64,000 bases of DNA, taken from NCBI RefSeq assembly GCF_001693435.1, contig NZ_CM004509.1:2356001-2420000 (forward strand). Direction: 5' to 3'. Below, in pieces: positions 45,216 through 57,603 of the stretch (position 1 is the stretch's first letter; each line of letters begins with the position of its first letter). The notes below the pieces were generated by a model. That model saw nothing but the letters and a program-made list of their open reading frames with translations. It was not told the DNA's origin and did no database searches. The translations under genes and the position numbers were made by a program. The stretch comes from Gilliamella sp. wkB7 (GTDB lineage: Bacteria > Pseudomonadota > Gammaproteobacteria > Enterobacterales > Orbaceae).

Positions 45216-45953
45216 GTGAGCTATTTAGATAATGTTAAGATTGTTTTGGTTGAAACGTCCCACACAGGTAATATGGGGTCTGCCGCCAGAGCAATGAAAA
45301 CCATGGGTTTATCCAATCTTTGCTTAGTCAATCCAGTGATAAAGCCTGATTCACAATCAATTTCATTAGCGGCAGGTGCTAGTGATATTATTAAAAATGC
45401 AATAATTTTTTCATCTTTAGAAGAGGCAATCGCTGATTGTTCACTTGTGATAGGTACTAGTGCTCGTCCTCGCACTTTACAATGGCCTAATTTAACACCA
45501 AAAGAGTGCGGTGATAAAATCATTGGTGAGGCTGTTAATGCCCAAGTTGCGTTGGTTTTTGGGCGTGAACGAGTGGGGTTAACCAATGATGAATTGCAAA
45601 AATGCCATTTTCATGTTGGTATTCCAGCTAATCCTCAGTACAGTTCTTTGAATCTAGCTATGTCGGTACAGGTATTATGTTATGAAATTCGCATGTCAAT
45701 GTTAAACTTGCAAGATAATCAATCAGAGCAAACAAATTTAAATACATATACATCCGAATACCCTAAAGATATCGATGTTGAGCGTTTTTATCAGCATTTA
45801 GAGCAAACTTTATTGCAAACAGAATTTATCAATGCCAATCATCCAGGTCAAATTATGGGGCGTTTGCGAAGATTATTTACTCGGGCACGTATTGAACAAC
45901 AAGAACTGAATATTTTACGTGGTATTCTAACGTCGATTGATAAAAAGTTATAA
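45216..45953 (+). CDS. trmJ: tRNA (cytidine/uridine-32-2'-O)-methyltransferase TrmJ
   Basis: SPOUT-class methyltransferase of 245 residues acting at tRNA position 32. [33 protein letters not shown] and [15 protein letters not shown] are the SPOUT motifs with the knot. The start is GTG: the overlapping ATG at 45214 meets a stop at once, and GAGGA lies upstream. iscR, its usual neighbour, is not here. Confidence 0.96.
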   Translation: MSYLDNVKIVLVETSHTGNMGSAARAMKTMGLSNLCLVNPVIKPDSQSISLAAGASDIIKNAIIFSSLEEAIADCSLVIGTSARPRTLQWPNLTPKECGDKIIGEAVNAQVALVFGRERVGLTNDELQKCHFHVGIPANPQYSSLNLAMSVQVLCYEIRMSMLNLQDNQSEQTNLNTYTSEYPKDIDVERFYQHLEQTLLQTEFINANHPGQIMGRLRRLFTRARIEQQELNILRGILTSIDKKL

Positions 45954-45968
45954 TTTTTAAGCATGAAA

Positions 45969-45998
45969 ATAAATACCCACAAAAGAGTGGGTATTTTT
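45969..45998. terminator. Terminator of trmJ
   Basis: AAATACCCAC (45971-45980) pairs with GTGGGTATTT (45987-45996), followed by TT and preceded by AA. Confidence 0.85.
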
Positions 45999-46035
45999 AA
46001 ATAATAACCGATTATGGTAAGGTTAACTTAATGGA

Positions 46036-47427
46036 TTAACTTTTTTTCCGCCAAGTTGTACCATTTGCGCCATCCTCCAACACAATATTCATTGCGTTAA
46101 GTTTATCACGCGCTTCATCTGCTTGAGCCCAATTTTTGTTAGCACGAGCTTCATTACGTTGTTTTATTAATGCTTCAATTAATTCTGCATCGGCGTCATC
46201 TGGCTGATTACCTTGTAAGAATTTTATTGGATCTTGTTCAAGTAGACCAAGTACGGCTGCTAAATAACGTAATTCAGCTGCTAATTCGTTGGCAAATGAC
46301 ATATCGTTATCAGCTTTAGCTTTATTGATTTCTCGTGCTAAGTCAAATAAGGTTGAATAAGCTTCAGGAGTATTGAAGTCATCATTCATCGCATTACAGA
46401 ATTGACGGTAATAATCGCTCTCTTTTGTCGTATATGGATAATTTGCATCAGTATCACGAAGTGCTGTATAAAGGCGCTCTAAAGCCATTCTTGCTTGTTT
46501 TAAATTTTCCTCACTGTAATTAAGCTGACTACGATAATGGCCCGATAGTAAAAAGTAACGGACAGTTTCAGCATCATAGTGTTTTAATACATCGCGAATA
46601 GTGAAAAAATTATTAAGTGATTTTGACATCTTTTCTTGGTCTATCATCACCATCCCTGAATGCATCCAATAATTAACATATTGTCCATCATGGGCACATG
46701 TAGATTGAGCAATTTCATTTTCATGATGAGGAAACATCAAATCTGAACCCCCACCATGAATATCAAAGTGATTACCTAATTGAAAACTGTTCATCGCAGA
46801 ACATTCAATATGCCAACCTGGACGTCCTTTACCCCATGGGGAATCCCAGTTAGGCTCGTTAGGTTTTGACATCTTCCAAAGTACAAAATCCATTGGATTA
46901 CGTTTAACATCAACCACATCAACGCGCGCTCCAGCCTGAAGTTGCTCCAAATTTTGACGCGACAAAATACCGTAATTTGGATCGCTATCAACTGAAAACA
47001 TTACATCACCATTATCGGCAATATAAGCATGATCTTTTGCAATTAATTCTTCTATTAATTGAATAATCTGTGGCATTTGCTGTGTAGCACGAGGTTCGAC
47101 ATCAGGGCGCTTAATATTGAGTGCATCAAAATCGGCATACATCTCTTGTAACATACGTTCGGTTAGTTGTTCACAAGTTTCACCGTTTTCTAGAGCGCGT
47201 TTTATAATTTTGTCATCCACATCGGTGATATTGCGCACATAAGTTAATTGATAACCTAAAAAGCGCAAATAACGTGTTACAACATCAAATGCGACAAAGG
47301 TGCGACCATGACCAATATGACAAAGGTCATAAATAGTGACACCACAAACATAGAGTCCAATTTTATTGGGATGAATTGATTTAAAGGTTTCTTTTTCTCG
47401 AGTTAATGTATTGAATATTTTTAACAT
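46036..47427 (-). CDS. cysS: Cysteinyl-tRNA synthetase
   Basis: Class I synthetase of 463 residues. The HIGH motif is [14 protein letters not shown] is in [10 protein letters not shown], and the zinc ligands include C28 (YVCG), C209-region IECSAM and HHENE. The frame runs 16 codons further upstream (47475), but the ATG at 47427 gives [11 protein letters not shown], the E. coli start. It is a single gene, divergent from a small membrane protein gene. Confidence 0.97.
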   Translation of the reverse strand: MLKIFNTLTREKETFKSIHPNKIGLYVCGVTIYDLCHIGHGRTFVAFDVVTRYLRFLGYQLTYVRNITDVDDKIIKRALENGETCEQLTERMLQEMYADFDALNIKRPDVEPRATQQMPQIIQLIEELIAKDHAYIADNGDVMFSVDSDPNYGILSRQNLEQLQAGARVDVVDVKRNPMDFVLWKMSKPNEPNWDSPWGKGRPGWHIECSAMNSFQLGNHFDIHGGGSDLMFPHHENEIAQSTCAHDGQYVNYWMHSGMVMIDQEKMSKSLNNFFTIRDVLKHYDAETVRYFLLSGHYRSQLNYSEENLKQARMALERLYTALRDTDANYPYTTKESDYYRQFCNAMNDDFNTPEAYSTLFDLAREINKAKADNDMSFANELAAELRYLAAVLGLLEQDPIKFLQGNQPDDADAELIEALIKQRNEARANKNWAQADEARDKLNAMNIVLEDGANGTTWRKKS

Positions 47428-47540
47428 TACAATCTTTAGGTTTAGTTTAATGAAGTTTGTTAAATAATATAACAAAAATATGGTTATCGCGAAATTATTT
47501 ATTATAATGCTTCTATATACTGTAATTATAATTTTATCAT

Positions 47541-47831
47541 ATGCCCGGCGAATTTATTGTTAACATTGTAGAATCTATCATTGAAGAAATTGGTAGAGGA
47601 TTTTTGGAATTAGGTGGGTCAAAAGATACTTTTAAAAGAAGACTATATTGGACTTCTTTTATTATTTTAAATATTGTTGTGTTTGTATCTCACTTAATAT
47701 TTAAGTGGCCTATTACTATAACAGATGGTTTGTTCTTATTTTTCATTTCATCTTTACTTTCATTTTTCATTATAACTCTTTGTTGGGGTATATGGCGCTT
47801 CATTAAAGATTTTAAGAAATGTAAAATATAA
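47541..47831 (+). CDS. Small membrane protein of unknown function
   Basis: Hypothetical protein of 96 residues: an amphipathic N-terminus ([17 protein letters not shown]) followed by two predicted helices (about 36-54 and 63-85) and a basic tail. A TATAAT-like AT-rich region precedes it, but there is no clear ribosome site. It is flanked by cysS (divergent) and a terminator. I recognise no family. Confidence 0.55.
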   Translation: MPGEFIVNIVESIIEEIGRGFLELGGSKDTFKRRLYWTSFIILNIVVFVSHLIFKWPITITDGLFLFFISSLLSFFIITLCWGIWRFIKDFKKCKI

Positions 47832-47902
47832 CTTAAAGTTTACAAAAATAAATGGTTGAAAGTATCTAGTCGATAATAATCTCAATTTACTTTTTAATAA
47901 AT

Positions 47903-47932
47903 AATTGGCGGGTAATCCCCCCGCCAATTTTG
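47903..47932. terminator. Bidirectional terminator
   Basis: AATTGGCGGG (47903-47912) pairs with CCCGCCAATT (47919-47928), followed by TTGTG, between two convergent small genes. Confidence 0.8.
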
Positions 47933-47946
47933 TGTAAAACAAAGTA

Positions 47947-48189
47947 TTATTTCATTAGACGGTAGATATAAATAAGTAATATTGCACCTAAGACTGAGAT
48001 AAACAAACTAGGGAAATTAAATCCTGTCACAGTTCCCCAGCCAAAGAATGTACTTATATACCCACCAACGATAGCACCTGCAATTCCTAATAAAATCGTT
48101 TTAAATACTCCTACGCGTCCAAGTGGCATAAAAAACTTTGCAATCCAACCGGCAATTAATCCTAGAATAGCCCAACTTAAAATACCCAT
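47947..48189 (-). CDS. GlsB/YeaQ/YmgE-family stress-response membrane protein
   Basis: Protein of 80 residues with three glycine-rich helices (ILSWAILGLIAGWIAKFFMP, then GIAGAIVGGYI). This is the transglycosylase-associated protein family (PF04226); members are induced by acid or envelope stress, but their molecular role is unknown. AAGGAAAT lies before the ATG. Confidence 0.9.
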   Translation of the reverse strand: MGILSWAILGLIAGWIAKFFMPLGRVGVFKTILLGIAGAIVGGYISTFFGWGTVTGFNFPSLFISVLGAILLIYIYRLMK

Positions 48190-48554
48190 GATAATTTCCT
48201 TTGTTTGATTAAGGTTAAATTTAGTTTACAAACACAGTTTAAAAATCTAAGAAATGTTGATATTTAATGTAATAGCTTTAACAATATTGATTAAAATTAA
48301 TAAATCAAAATTTAAAAATATTAATAAATAACAGTCATAAAATGGAGATAGAAGATTTAATCCTAAGACTAAAGAATGACTATATGAATTGAGTGCATAA
48401 AAGTGTATTCATATAGTAATTGATAAATATTCTATAATTATTTGTAACAAAAGTTAAGGTCTTTTATTGCGTTTTCAAAGTTTTAACATGCTTCTTTTAA
48501 ATAATCACTTTGATTTAAGTCGAAGGGAGATTAATTCTCCCTTTGAATGAGTTG
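48190..48554. other. Intergenic region between the GlsB-type gene and lysC
   Basis: 365 AT-rich bases with no gene seen. A hairpin AAGGGAGA/TCTCCCTT (48523-48543) just after the lysC stop probably marks its end, although a T-run is lacking on the minus strand. Confidence 0.5.
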
Positions 48555-49916
48555 TTATTCAAAAATAGATTTATGTAAAATTTTGATAATTGCTTCTGCA
48601 TCATTACTTTTTGCTAAAAGGCACAGATTGTGGGTACTTGCACCATAACAACAAAGTCTTATAACAAAATCATCTAACACGCCGAATACTTCTTTTGCTA
48701 TACCTTTTGTCGTCGTTAGGTTATTACCAATGATGGCAATAAGAGCTAAATCTTCCTCAACATCTACATGACAAAGAGTTGAAAGTTCGTCAAATAATTC
48801 TTTTGTTAATAAACTGTTACCATTAGTGCAAGTGCCTGTAGTGTCGATCGTTAAAGCGATGCTGACTTCAGATGTGGTAACTAAATCAACGGATATATTA
48901 TGTTTAGCTAATATAGTAAATACCCTAGCAAGAAAACCTTGAGCATGCAGCATATTTAAACTGGTTAAGGTTAGTAATGTCTGTTTGCGTCGTAATGCTA
49001 GCGCCCTAAATACAGGTAATTTTGATGTGATACTATTAGTATTATAAACAATTGTGCCACCATCTTGTGGTGCTTTGCTTGAACCTACAAAAACAGGAAT
49101 ATTACTTCGTACTGCTGGAACCAACGTTGCTGGATGTAAAACTTTTGCTCCAAACGTTGCCATTTCTGCAGCTTCCGCGAAAGATATTTCATCAATTCTT
49201 TTTGCCGCTGGCGTAATACGTGGGTCATTGGTATAAATTCCTGCAACATCAGTCCAAATGTCTATTTGCGTTGCATTTAATGCTTCACCAAGTAACGCTG
49301 CTGTATAATCACTTCCGCCGCGCCCTAATGTTGTCGTCTTACCTGTACTTTCACTGCCAATAAAACCTTGAGTAACAATTAGCGCATTAGTATTTAAAGA
49401 TTTTAAATGTGCACAACAAAGCTGTTTGATTTCTTCAATTTTAGGTTGAGCTTTACCAAATTTATCATCAGTACGCATAACTTTACGTACATCAAACCAT
49501 ATGGCACTTTTTTGTTTTTCTCTTAATACCTCAACAAATAGTTTTGAAGACATAATTTCACCATGACTGACTAACTCATCAGTTAATGCTGGTGACGTTG
49601 CTAAACTTGCAGCTTCCGATAAAGAGGCTATATTTGCAATGATTCGATCAATTTCGGCTCTTAACGTAGGGTTTTCAGGGAGTTGCTCTAAAATATTGTA
49701 TTGAATTGATTGAATTTTGGCTAAATGCTGAGCTCGAACCTCCGCATCACGGCCTTCAGCTAATGCAACTAATAAGTTCGTAATACCTGCAGAAGCGGAT
49801 AATACAACAACTTTTACACTAGGGTTATTGATAACAATATTAGCACTGTTTACCATTGCTGAATAATCAGCAACACTAGTACCACCAAATTTAGCAATTA
49901 CAAATGATGTTTCCAT
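48555..49916 (-). CDS. lysC: Lysine-sensitive aspartokinase III
   Basis: Aspartate kinase of 453 residues, first step to lysine, threonine and methionine. KFGGTSV at the start, TLGRGGSDYTAALL for ATP binding, and two ACT domains (about 300-453) for lysine inhibition are seen; ALATSPALTDELVSHGE is typical of LysC rather than ThrA or MetL. GAGGAATCC precedes the ATG. A lysine riboswitch covers its leader. Confidence 0.97.
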   Translation of the reverse strand: METSFVIAKFGGTSVADYSAMVNSANIVINNPSVKVVVLSASAGITNLLVALAEGRDAEVRAQHLAKIQSIQYNILEQLPENPTLRAEIDRIIANIASLSEAASLATSPALTDELVSHGEIMSSKLFVEVLREKQKSAIWFDVRKVMRTDDKFGKAQPKIEEIKQLCCAHLKSLNTNALIVTQGFIGSESTGKTTTLGRGGSDYTAALLGEALNATQIDIWTDVAGIYTNDPRITPAAKRIDEISFAEAAEMATFGAKVLHPATLVPAVRSNIPVFVGSSKAPQDGGTIVYNTNSITSKLPVFRALALRRKQTLLTLTSLNMLHAQGFLARVFTILAKHNISVDLVTTSEVSIALTIDTTGTCTNGNSLLTKELFDELSTLCHVDVEEDLALIAIIGNNLTTTKGIAKEVFGVLDDFVIRLCCYGASTHNLCLLAKSNDAEAIIKILHKSIFE

Positions 49917-49999
49917 GGATTCCTCATATTAAAAATTTTATTTTTAACAGAGTTAGAGCGAGGGTATGTTCAATTTACAGTTATAATTTAAAAAGTACA

Positions 50000-50178
50000 A
50001 ACCGCGAAGCGCTCCACCTGTTAAGGTGACAACCCAAGGGATTCAGCCCTTGCAGTCGATTTGATTGCTTTCTGGATACTCAATCAAACCTCGGCATTGC
50101 ATCCCCTCAATCATTTATCACCGATTCCAGTATCTAAAATAATCTACCTGAGCAATGCGCCTCTTCGTTCTCGTAACG
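50000..50178 (-). promoter_or_regulatory. Lysine riboswitch (L box) of lysC
   Basis: The minus strand carries the conserved core blocks of the E. coli lysC switch in order: GAAGAGGCGC, GAGGGGATGCAATGCCGAGG, GGGCTGAATCCCTTGGGTTG and TCACC...GGTGGAGCGCTTC. CGAAG near 50165 pairs with CTTCG near 50006 to close P1. The expression platform is the 85-base stretch before the lysC ATG; there is no obvious T-run terminator, so translation control as in E. coli is likely. Confidence 0.96.
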
Positions 50179-50283
50179 TAAGTTACAATTTAAGTGCTAT
50201 ATAGAATTAACGATTTTACTAAATGTGTCAATAGGTTAAATAGGAAAAATTATTTATTAAATATTAAATTGCTATATCAATAG

Positions 50284-50742
50284 TTATAATTCTTGTTCAA
50301 ATAGTTGAATAATAGTTTGATATAAACTTTTGACCGTACAAGATTTGGTCGGTGTACTAAAAATTGTATCATCGCCTGCAATTGAACCTAAAATGCCTTC
50401 TGATTTACCAATTGAATCAAGTAAGCGAGCGATAAGTTGAGCTGCTCCTGGACTGGTACGAATGACTACCATTGAGCTATTATAATCAATATCAACAACC
50501 AAATTTTTTAATGGACTACTGGCCGTTGGTACACTCATTTCAGCCGGCAAGCAATAGACCATTTCTGATTTTGCGTTGCGCGTTCTAACCGCCCCAAATT
50601 TGGTTAACATCCGTGAAACTTTGGATTGATTAATGTTATCAAATCCTTGCTCTTGTAAAGCTTGCACAATGCTTATTTGAGAACTAAACTTTTCTTGTAG
50701 AAGCATTTCTTTAAAAGCTTTAGTAAGATCTTCTTGTTTCAT
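50284..50742 (-). CDS. argR: Arginine repressor ArgR
   Basis: Hexameric repressor of 152 residues. The winged-helix N-terminus has [15 protein letters not shown]; the C-terminal arginine-binding and trimerisation domain has [14 protein letters not shown] and [10 protein letters not shown]. It would control arginine genes, which are not in this window. It is a single gene between mog and the lysC riboswitch. Confidence 0.96.
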   Translation of the reverse strand: MKQEDLTKAFKEMLLQEKFSSQISIVQALQEQGFDNINQSKVSRMLTKFGAVRTRNAKSEMVYCLPAEMSVPTASSPLKNLVVDIDYNSSMVVIRTSPGAAQLIARLLDSIGKSEGILGSIAGDDTIFSTPTKSCTVKSLYQTIIQLFEQEL

Positions 50743-50938
50743 ATTTTTCCTTTAGGATTAATTGATTGCTGTTTTGGGTGAAAGCAGCAATAATTTTCTG
50801 TTGCTTAATATATCGGTAAAAAATCTAAGTTAATTAGTGAGTTTTATAAACATTTTTTTGAAATAAATTGAGTATCAAACTACCAAGTTTTAGACTTTAA
50901 ATTCTTTAAACATAATTATGCATAAGATTTGCATAAAA

Positions 50939-51517
50939 TCAAATATTCGATTTGTTACTGCTTTTAGGGCGAAAAGATTTTACTATGTGCTCATGCGTTT
51001 CAATGTAAGGTCCTTCTAATAATTCTAAGCAATAAGGAACACTGGCAAAAATTCCATTAACAATTATTTTGCCATCACTATCTTTTACACCTTCAAGCGT
51101 CTCTTTTATCGATTTTGGTCTACCCGGTAAGTTCAAAATTAAACATTTTTTGCGAATAACGCCAACTTGTCTGGAAAGAATGGCAGTAGGTACAAAATGC
51201 AAACTAATTTGACGCATCTGTTCACCAAATCCTGGCATAACTCGATCGGCTATTGCTAAAGTTGCATCTGGGGTGACATCTCTAATGGCAGGTCCTGTAC
51301 CGCCAGTGGTTAAAATCAAATCACAATGTAGTTTATCAACGAATTCACATAATGTTTGTTCAATAATAGGTTGTTCATCTGGAATTATTCGGGTTTCGGT
51401 AATAAATGGAGTTTTCAATGCTGATTGTAACCAAGATATTAATGATGGAATACCTTCATCGTCATAGATCCCTTTTGCCGCTCTATCAGACACAGAAACT
51501 AAACCAATTTTGAACAT
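50939..51517 (-). CDS. mog: Molybdopterin adenylyltransferase MogA
   Basis: Molybdenum-cofactor enzyme of 192 residues that adenylates molybdopterin before metal insertion. VSVSDRAAKGIYDDEGIP, LTTGGTGPAIRDVTP and LNLPGRPKSIKE match E. coli Mog, with the MPT-binding GGTG loop. No other mo-genes are next to it. Confidence 0.94.
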   Translation of the reverse strand: MFKIGLVSVSDRAAKGIYDDEGIPSLISWLQSALKTPFITETRIIPDEQPIIEQTLCEFVDKLHCDLILTTGGTGPAIRDVTPDATLAIADRVMPGFGEQMRQISLHFVPTAILSRQVGVIRKKCLILNLPGRPKSIKETLEGVKDSDGKIIVNGIFASVPYCLELLEGPYIETHEHIVKSFRPKSSNKSNI

Positions 51518-51758
51518 AGTACTTATTCCTTAGGTGATTATTTATCTATATTAATTAGAAATTAAGACCACATATATATGGCCAATGGTTCGCTAAAATT
51601 AATGTACGCTAAAAGTTGAAAATTATAACTCATTTATATTCAATATAAAGAAAACTAAAAAGACCTTTACAACCGCTGATTATGTTGTCAATATTGCTGC
51701 TCATTAATAATTGAGTTTATATAATTTCAATCATAACTTATTCAATTAGGATTTTACC

Positions 51759-52700
51759 ATGTCATCTATTCCTGCGCTTGAATTGGTCGCGCTTAAAAAA
51801 ATTTATAAAAATGGTGTAGAAGCATTAAAAGGTATTGATTTAACGGTTCAAGCAGGTGATTTTTATGCATTGCTTGGTCCAAATGGTGCCGGAAAATCAA
51901 CAACTATTGGCATAATTAGCTCACTAGTAACCAAAACTTCAGGTAAAGTGCGAATTTTTGGTTATGATTTAGATACTGATATTGTCAATGCCAAAAGGCA
52001 ATTAGGCTTAGTACCACAAGAATTTAATTTTAACCAATTTGAAGAAGTGATTCAGATTGTCACTAATCAAGGAGGCTACTATGGATTGCCGCGTAAATTA
52101 GCATTAGAACGTGCAGAAAAATATCTAAGAATTTTAGATTTATGGGATAAACGCCATAGCCGAGCAAACATGTTATCTGGTGGTATGAAAAGACGTTTAA
52201 TGATTGCAAGAGCACTAGTTCATGAGCCTAAATTATTAATTCTTGATGAACCAACCGCGGGGGTTGATATTGAGTTGCGGCGCTCAATGTGGGATTTTTT
52301 ACGTGAAATCAATCGTCAAGGCATTACCATTATATTAACTACCCATTATTTAGAAGAGGCAGAAATGCTATGTCGCAATATTGGTATAATTCAACATGGC
52401 CAATTAATAGCGAACTCTTCTATGCGTGAATTATTAGCTAATAGCCAATCTGAAACTATTATTATTGATTATGTACCAACAGATGAACCCATTGTTTTAA
52501 CAGATTATAGCTATGTAAATGTTGATACGGGTATGTTAGAAGTTAAAGTTGATAAACAACGAGGCTTAAATCAGTTGTTTGAGCAACTTAATCATCAAAA
52601 CGTCAAAGTGATTAGTGTGCGTAATAAGACTAATCGATTAGAAGAGTTATTTGTTGATTTATTGCGCAATAATAATCCAAAAGGAGCTGATAATGTGTAA
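51759..52700 (+). CDS. yadG: ABC transporter ATP-binding protein YadG
   Basis: ATPase of 313 residues. Walker A GPNGAGKST (about 45-53), signature LSGGMKRR, Walker B LLILDEPTAGVD and H-switch TTHYLEEAE are present. It is nearly identical in pattern to E. coli YadG, including IGIISSLVTKTSG and RLGLVPQEFNFN-like stretches. With YadH it forms an ABC-2 type transporter of unknown substrate. Its stop overlaps yadH by 8 bases. Confidence 0.94.
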   Translation: MSSIPALELVALKKIYKNGVEALKGIDLTVQAGDFYALLGPNGAGKSTTIGIISSLVTKTSGKVRIFGYDLDTDIVNAKRQLGLVPQEFNFNQFEEVIQIVTNQGGYYGLPRKLALERAEKYLRILDLWDKRHSRANMLSGGMKRRLMIARALVHEPKLLILDEPTAGVDIELRRSMWDFLREINRQGITIILTTHYLEEAEMLCRNIGIIQHGQLIANSSMRELLANSQSETIIIDYVPTDEPIVLTDYSYVNVDTGMLEVKVDKQRGLNQLFEQLNHQNVKVISVRNKTNRLEELFVDLLRNNNPKGADNV

Positions 52701-53463
52701 TTTATATTGGATTGCCTTAAAAAGTATTTGGCGTAAAGAGGTGACGAGATTTTTAAGAATTTGGCTGCAAACATTGATACCACCAGTTATCACTATGTCA
52801 CTTTATTTTATTATATTTGGTAATTTAATTGGCTCTCGTGTGGGGAATATGGGTGGCTTTAGTTATATGTCATTTATTGTTCCTGGTTTAATCATGATGT
52901 CTGTAATTACAAATTCTTATACCAATGTCTGTTCTTCATTTTTTAGTGCTAAATTTCAACGTAATATTGAGGAATTATTGGTTGCACCAGTACCAACGCA
53001 TATTTTGATTTGGGGATATGTTGGTGGTGGTGTGATACGTGGAATTTTAACTGGAATTTTAGTGACGATAGTATCGTTATTTTTTGTTCGTCTTGAAGTA
53101 CATTCTTGGCTCTTTGTTATTTGCACTTTATTATTAACTTCAATTTTGTTTTCATTAGCAGGTTTACTAAATGCCGTATTTGCTAAGACTTTTGACGATA
53201 TTAGTATTATTCCAACATTTGTATTAACGCCATTAACTTATCTTGGCGGTGTATTTTACTCAATAACTATGCTACCCACTTTTTGGCAATGGGTATCAAA
53301 ACTAAATCCAATCGTTTATATGATTAATGGTTTTCGCTATGGTTTTTTAGGTGTGACCGACGTATCACTATGGATCACATTTTCAATGTTAATTTTGTTT
53401 GTTACCGTGCTCTATATAATTGCATGGCGACTCATTGAAAGTGGGCGAGGGCTAAGAAGTTAA
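52693..53463 (+). CDS. yadH: ABC-2 type transporter permease YadH
   Basis: Six-helix permease of 256 residues. PPVITMSLYFIIFGNLIGSR and FDDISIIPTFVLTPLTYLGG match E. coli YadH. The frame is open from 52651, but AAGGAG (52681-52686) directs the ATG at 52693, which gives the E. coli-like start (MCNLYWIALKSIW). It overlaps yadG and is coupled to it. Confidence 0.94.
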   Translation: MCNLYWIALKSIWRKEVTRFLRIWLQTLIPPVITMSLYFIIFGNLIGSRVGNMGGFSYMSFIVPGLIMMSVITNSYTNVCSSFFSAKFQRNIEELLVAPVPTHILIWGYVGGGVIRGILTGILVTIVSLFFVRLEVHSWLFVICTLLLTSILFSLAGLLNAVFAKTFDDISIIPTFVLTPLTYLGGVFYSITMLPTFWQWVSKLNPIVYMINGFRYGFLGVTDVSLWITFSMLILFVTVLYIIAWRLIESGRGLRS

Positions 53464-53472
53464 ATTAACTAG

Positions 53473-53500
53473 AAAAACAACCGCCGAATAAAATCGGCGG
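53473..53500 (-). terminator. Terminator of eda
   Basis: On the minus strand CCGCCGA pairs with TCGGCGG (53494-53500 with 53481-53487), followed by TTGTTTTT. It lies between convergent yadH and eda. Confidence 0.85.
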
Positions 53501-53507
53501 AAAATAA

Positions 53508-54146
53508 TTACTTGGCACCAGCAACTGCTTCTTTTGCCATTTGAGTAATTTTAGCAAAATCACCATTAGCAATAGCATCAGTTGGAATAAACCAAGTTCC
53601 ACCAACACAAAGTACATTATTAAGCGCTAAATAGTCTCGATAATTTTTTGGGTTTACACCACCAGTAGGGCAAAACTTCATATATCCACAAGGACCAGCA
53701 AAAGCTTTTAATGCAGCTACGCCACCATTGATTTCTGCTGGGAAGAACTTTAATGCAGTTAAGCCATATTCTTGGGCTGTTAATAATTCAGAAATAGTTG
53801 CAATACCGGGAATGACTGGAACAGGTCCTTCAACTGCAGCTTTTAAAATAGCGTCAGTTATGCCAGGAGTAATAATAAATTCAACTCCAGCTTCGGTTAC
53901 TTGTTTAAGTTGCTCAACACTTGTTACTGTACCCGCACCAACTACAGCTTCTGGAACTTCTTTAATGATTTTTTTAATTGCTTCAAGCGCACATTCTGTT
54001 CGTAGGGTAACTTCAAGAACTTTTACACCTCCAGCAATTAAAGCTTTTGCTAATGGCACCGCATCTTCTAGTCGTTCAATAACGATAACAGGAACAACAG
54101 GCCCCATAGTTAGAATTTCTTCAGCACTTCTTTTCCAGTTTTTCAT
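53508..54146 (-). CDS. eda: KHG/KDPG aldolase
   Basis: Class I aldolase of 212 residues that splits 2-keto-3-deoxy-6-phosphogluconate to pyruvate and glyceraldehyde 3-phosphate. Catalytic E45 (VLEVTLRT), R49 and Schiff-base K133 (ALKFFPAE) stand at the E. coli positions. edd is not adjacent, so it may serve uronate breakdown rather than a full Entner-Doudoroff route; this is inference. Confidence 0.97.
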   Translation of the reverse strand: MKNWKRSAEEILTMGPVVPVIVIERLEDAVPLAKALIAGGVKVLEVTLRTECALEAIKKIIKEVPEAVVGAGTVTSVEQLKQVTEAGVEFIITPGITDAILKAAVEGPVPVIPGIATISELLTAQEYGLTALKFFPAEINGGVAALKAFAGPCGYMKFCPTGGVNPKNYRDYLALNNVLCVGGTWFIPTDAIANGDFAKITQMAKEAVAGAK

Positions 54147-54173
54147 TTGTATCTATCCATCTTTATTAAAAGC

Positions 54174-54200
54174 AATAATCCCTAAATGATAGGGATTATT
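54174..54200 (-). terminator. Terminator between accC and eda
   Basis: AATAATCCCT (54174-54183) pairs with AGGGATTATT (54191-54200); on the minus strand GCTTTTAAT follows. Confidence 0.7.
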
Positions 54201-54204
54201 TTTG

Positions 54205-55551
54205 TTACTCATAAATGCCTAATTTTTTCTCTAAATAATGAATGTTTGTTCCACCTTTTTGGAAACCTTTATCATTCATAATTTCAATGTGAAGATCAAT
54301 ATTCGTTTTGATACCATCAATCACAAGTTCAGCTAATGCGTTTTTCATTCGTGCAATAGCAACATCACGAGTTTCACCATAAGCAATTAGCTTACCAATC
54401 ATTGAATCATAGTAAGGTGGTACTGTGTAACCCGCATAGATATGTGATTCCCAACGAATACCAAACCCCCCTGGTGCATGAAAGCGAGTAATTTTCCCAG
54501 GTGAAGGCATAAATGTTTTAGGATCTTCGGCATTTATACGGCATTCAATAGCATGACCTTTGATTTCAATATCACTTTGTTTGATTGAAAGAGGTTTGCC
54601 TGCGGCAATTAAGATCTGTTCTCTAATCAAATCCACACCCGTTATCATTTCGGTAACTGGATGTTCAACCTGAATACGTGTATTCATTTCAATGAAATAA
54701 AATTCACCATTTTCAAATAAGAATTCAAACGTTCCTGCACCACGATAACCAATTTCAATGCACGCATTAACACAGCGTTCACCAATGAATTTGCGCATTT
54801 TAGAGGTAATGCCAACCGCTGGTGCTTCTTCAACAACTTTTTGGTGACGTCTTTGCATTGAACAATCACGTTCACCTAAATAAATAGCATGACCTTGACC
54901 ATCAGAAAGTACTTGGATCTCAATATGACGAGGATTTTCAAGGAATTTTTCCATATAAACCATATCATTATTGAAAGCGGTTTTTGCTTCTAATTTGGTC
55001 ATTTTAATTGCTTGTTCAAGATCTTTTTCTTCCCGAACAATACGCATACCACGACCACCGCCACCACCGGACGCTTTGATAATAACCGGATAGCCTATTT
55101 GTTTAGCGATCTGCTTATTATTTTCAATATCATTACTTAAAGGACCATCAGAACCCGGTACACAAGGTACGCCAGCTTTTTTCATGGCATGAATTGCTGA
55201 CACTTTATCACCCATTAACCGTATAGTCTCAGGTTTTGGTCCAATAAAAACAAATCCAGAACGTTCCACTTGCTCGGCGAAGTCAGCGTTTTCTGATAAA
55301 AAACCATATCCAGGATGAATTGCTGCTGCACCGGTAACTTCGGCGGCAGAAATTAAAGCGGGGATATTGAGGTAGCTTTTAACGGAAGCTGCTGGACCAA
55401 TACAGACAGTTTCGTCTGCAAGTAATACATGTTTTAAATCTTTATCTGCCGAAGAATGAACAGCGACAGTTTTAATTCCAAGTTCTTTACATGCTCGTAG
55501 GATACGTAGAGCAATTTCTCCACGATTAGCAATAAGAATTTTATCAAGCAT
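54205..55551 (-). CDS. accC: Biotin carboxylase subunit of acetyl-CoA carboxylase
   Basis: ATP-grasp enzyme of 448 residues that carboxylates biotin on AccB, the first step in fatty acid synthesis. [20 protein letters not shown] at the start, the glycine-rich [13 protein letters not shown] lid and [14 protein letters not shown] in the active site are diagnostic. Length is as in E. coli (449). It follows accB by 33 bases. Confidence 0.98.
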   Translation of the reverse strand: MLDKILIANRGEIALRILRACKELGIKTVAVHSSADKDLKHVLLADETVCIGPAASVKSYLNIPALISAAEVTGAAAIHPGYGFLSENADFAEQVERSGFVFIGPKPETIRLMGDKVSAIHAMKKAGVPCVPGSDGPLSNDIENNKQIAKQIGYPVIIKASGGGGGRGMRIVREEKDLEQAIKMTKLEAKTAFNNDMVYMEKFLENPRHIEIQVLSDGQGHAIYLGERDCSMQRRHQKVVEEAPAVGITSKMRKFIGERCVNACIEIGYRGAGTFEFLFENGEFYFIEMNTRIQVEHPVTEMITGVDLIREQILIAAGKPLSIKQSDIEIKGHAIECRINAEDPKTFMPSPGKITRFHAPGGFGIRWESHIYAGYTVPPYYDSMIGKLIAYGETRDVAIARMKNALAELVIDGIKTNIDLHIEIMNDKGFQKGGTNIHYLEKKLGIYE

Positions 55552-55584
55552 ATTCGATCTCTTAATCTTATAAATAAGTTAATA

Positions 55585-56052
55585 TTACTCAATGATGAAT
55601 AGTGGCTGATCAAATTCAACAGGTTGACCATTTTCAACTAAAATAGCTTTAATTGTACCCGCTTTTTCAGATTCAATTTGGTTCATCATTTTCATCGCTT
55701 CAACGATACAAAGTACATCACCGACATTGACAGTTTGACCTACTTCTACGAAAGCTTTCGATTCTGGGCTTGGCGTGCGATAAAACGTTCCAACCATTGG
55801 TGATTTTATAGTTGTACCTGCTGGAACTGGAGCAATAGGATCCACTTCAGCTACACTCTCGCTTGCTGAGCTAGGGGCTACAACAACCGGAGCTGCTTGA
55901 GGGATTTGAATGTTTTGTATTGGCGCTGAATAGTTTGTTGTAGGTATTGATCGACTAATTCGAACCGATTCTTCACCCTCAGAAATTTCAAGTTCTGAAA
56001 TACCTGACTCTTCAACTAATTCAATTAATTTTTTAATTTTGCGTATATCCAT
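55585..56052 (-). CDS. accB: Biotin carboxyl carrier protein of acetyl-CoA carboxylase
   Basis: Carrier of 155 residues. The N-terminal [18 protein letters not shown] is followed by a Pro/Ala/Ser-rich linker (about 40-80) and the biotinyl domain with K121 in EAMKMM. It is first in the accBC operon; aroQ, which often precedes it, is absent. Confidence 0.98.
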   Translation of the reverse strand: MDIRKIKKLIELVEESGISELEISEGEESVRISRSIPTTNYSAPIQNIQIPQAAPVVVAPSSASESVAEVDPIAPVPAGTTIKSPMVGTFYRTPSPESKAFVEVGQTVNVGDVLCIVEAMKMMNQIESEKAGTIKAILVENGQPVEFDQPLFIIE

Positions 56053-57464
<1,412 letters not shown>

Positions 57465-57529
57465 TTATTGTCTAATTATTGATTAATATAATTTTTATGA
57501 AATCGATAATTAATAAACATCTCACTTTT

Positions 57530-57550
57530 TCCGCCGACATAGTCGGCGGA
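57530..57550 (+). promoter_or_regulatory. GC-rich hairpin between mreB and mreC
   Basis: TCCGCCGAC (57530-57538) pairs with GTCGGCGGA (57542-57550) without a following T-run. It may reduce read-through or protect the mreB mRNA, so that mreB is made in excess over mreCD. Confidence 0.55.
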
Positions 57551-57603
57551 GTCATATCTTGAATTAATTAGATTTTAAGCATATAACAGGTAAGTACTGG
57601 ATA

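Noticed and set aside
49917..50283. Search for a small gene between lysC and argR
   Set aside because: The region is accounted for by the lysine riboswitch and its expression platform.
50880..50938. ARG box in ATAATTATGCAT-like DNA upstream of argR
   Set aside because: The match to the ArgR consensus is weak in AT-rich DNA and lies nearly 200 bases before argR, at the end of mog.
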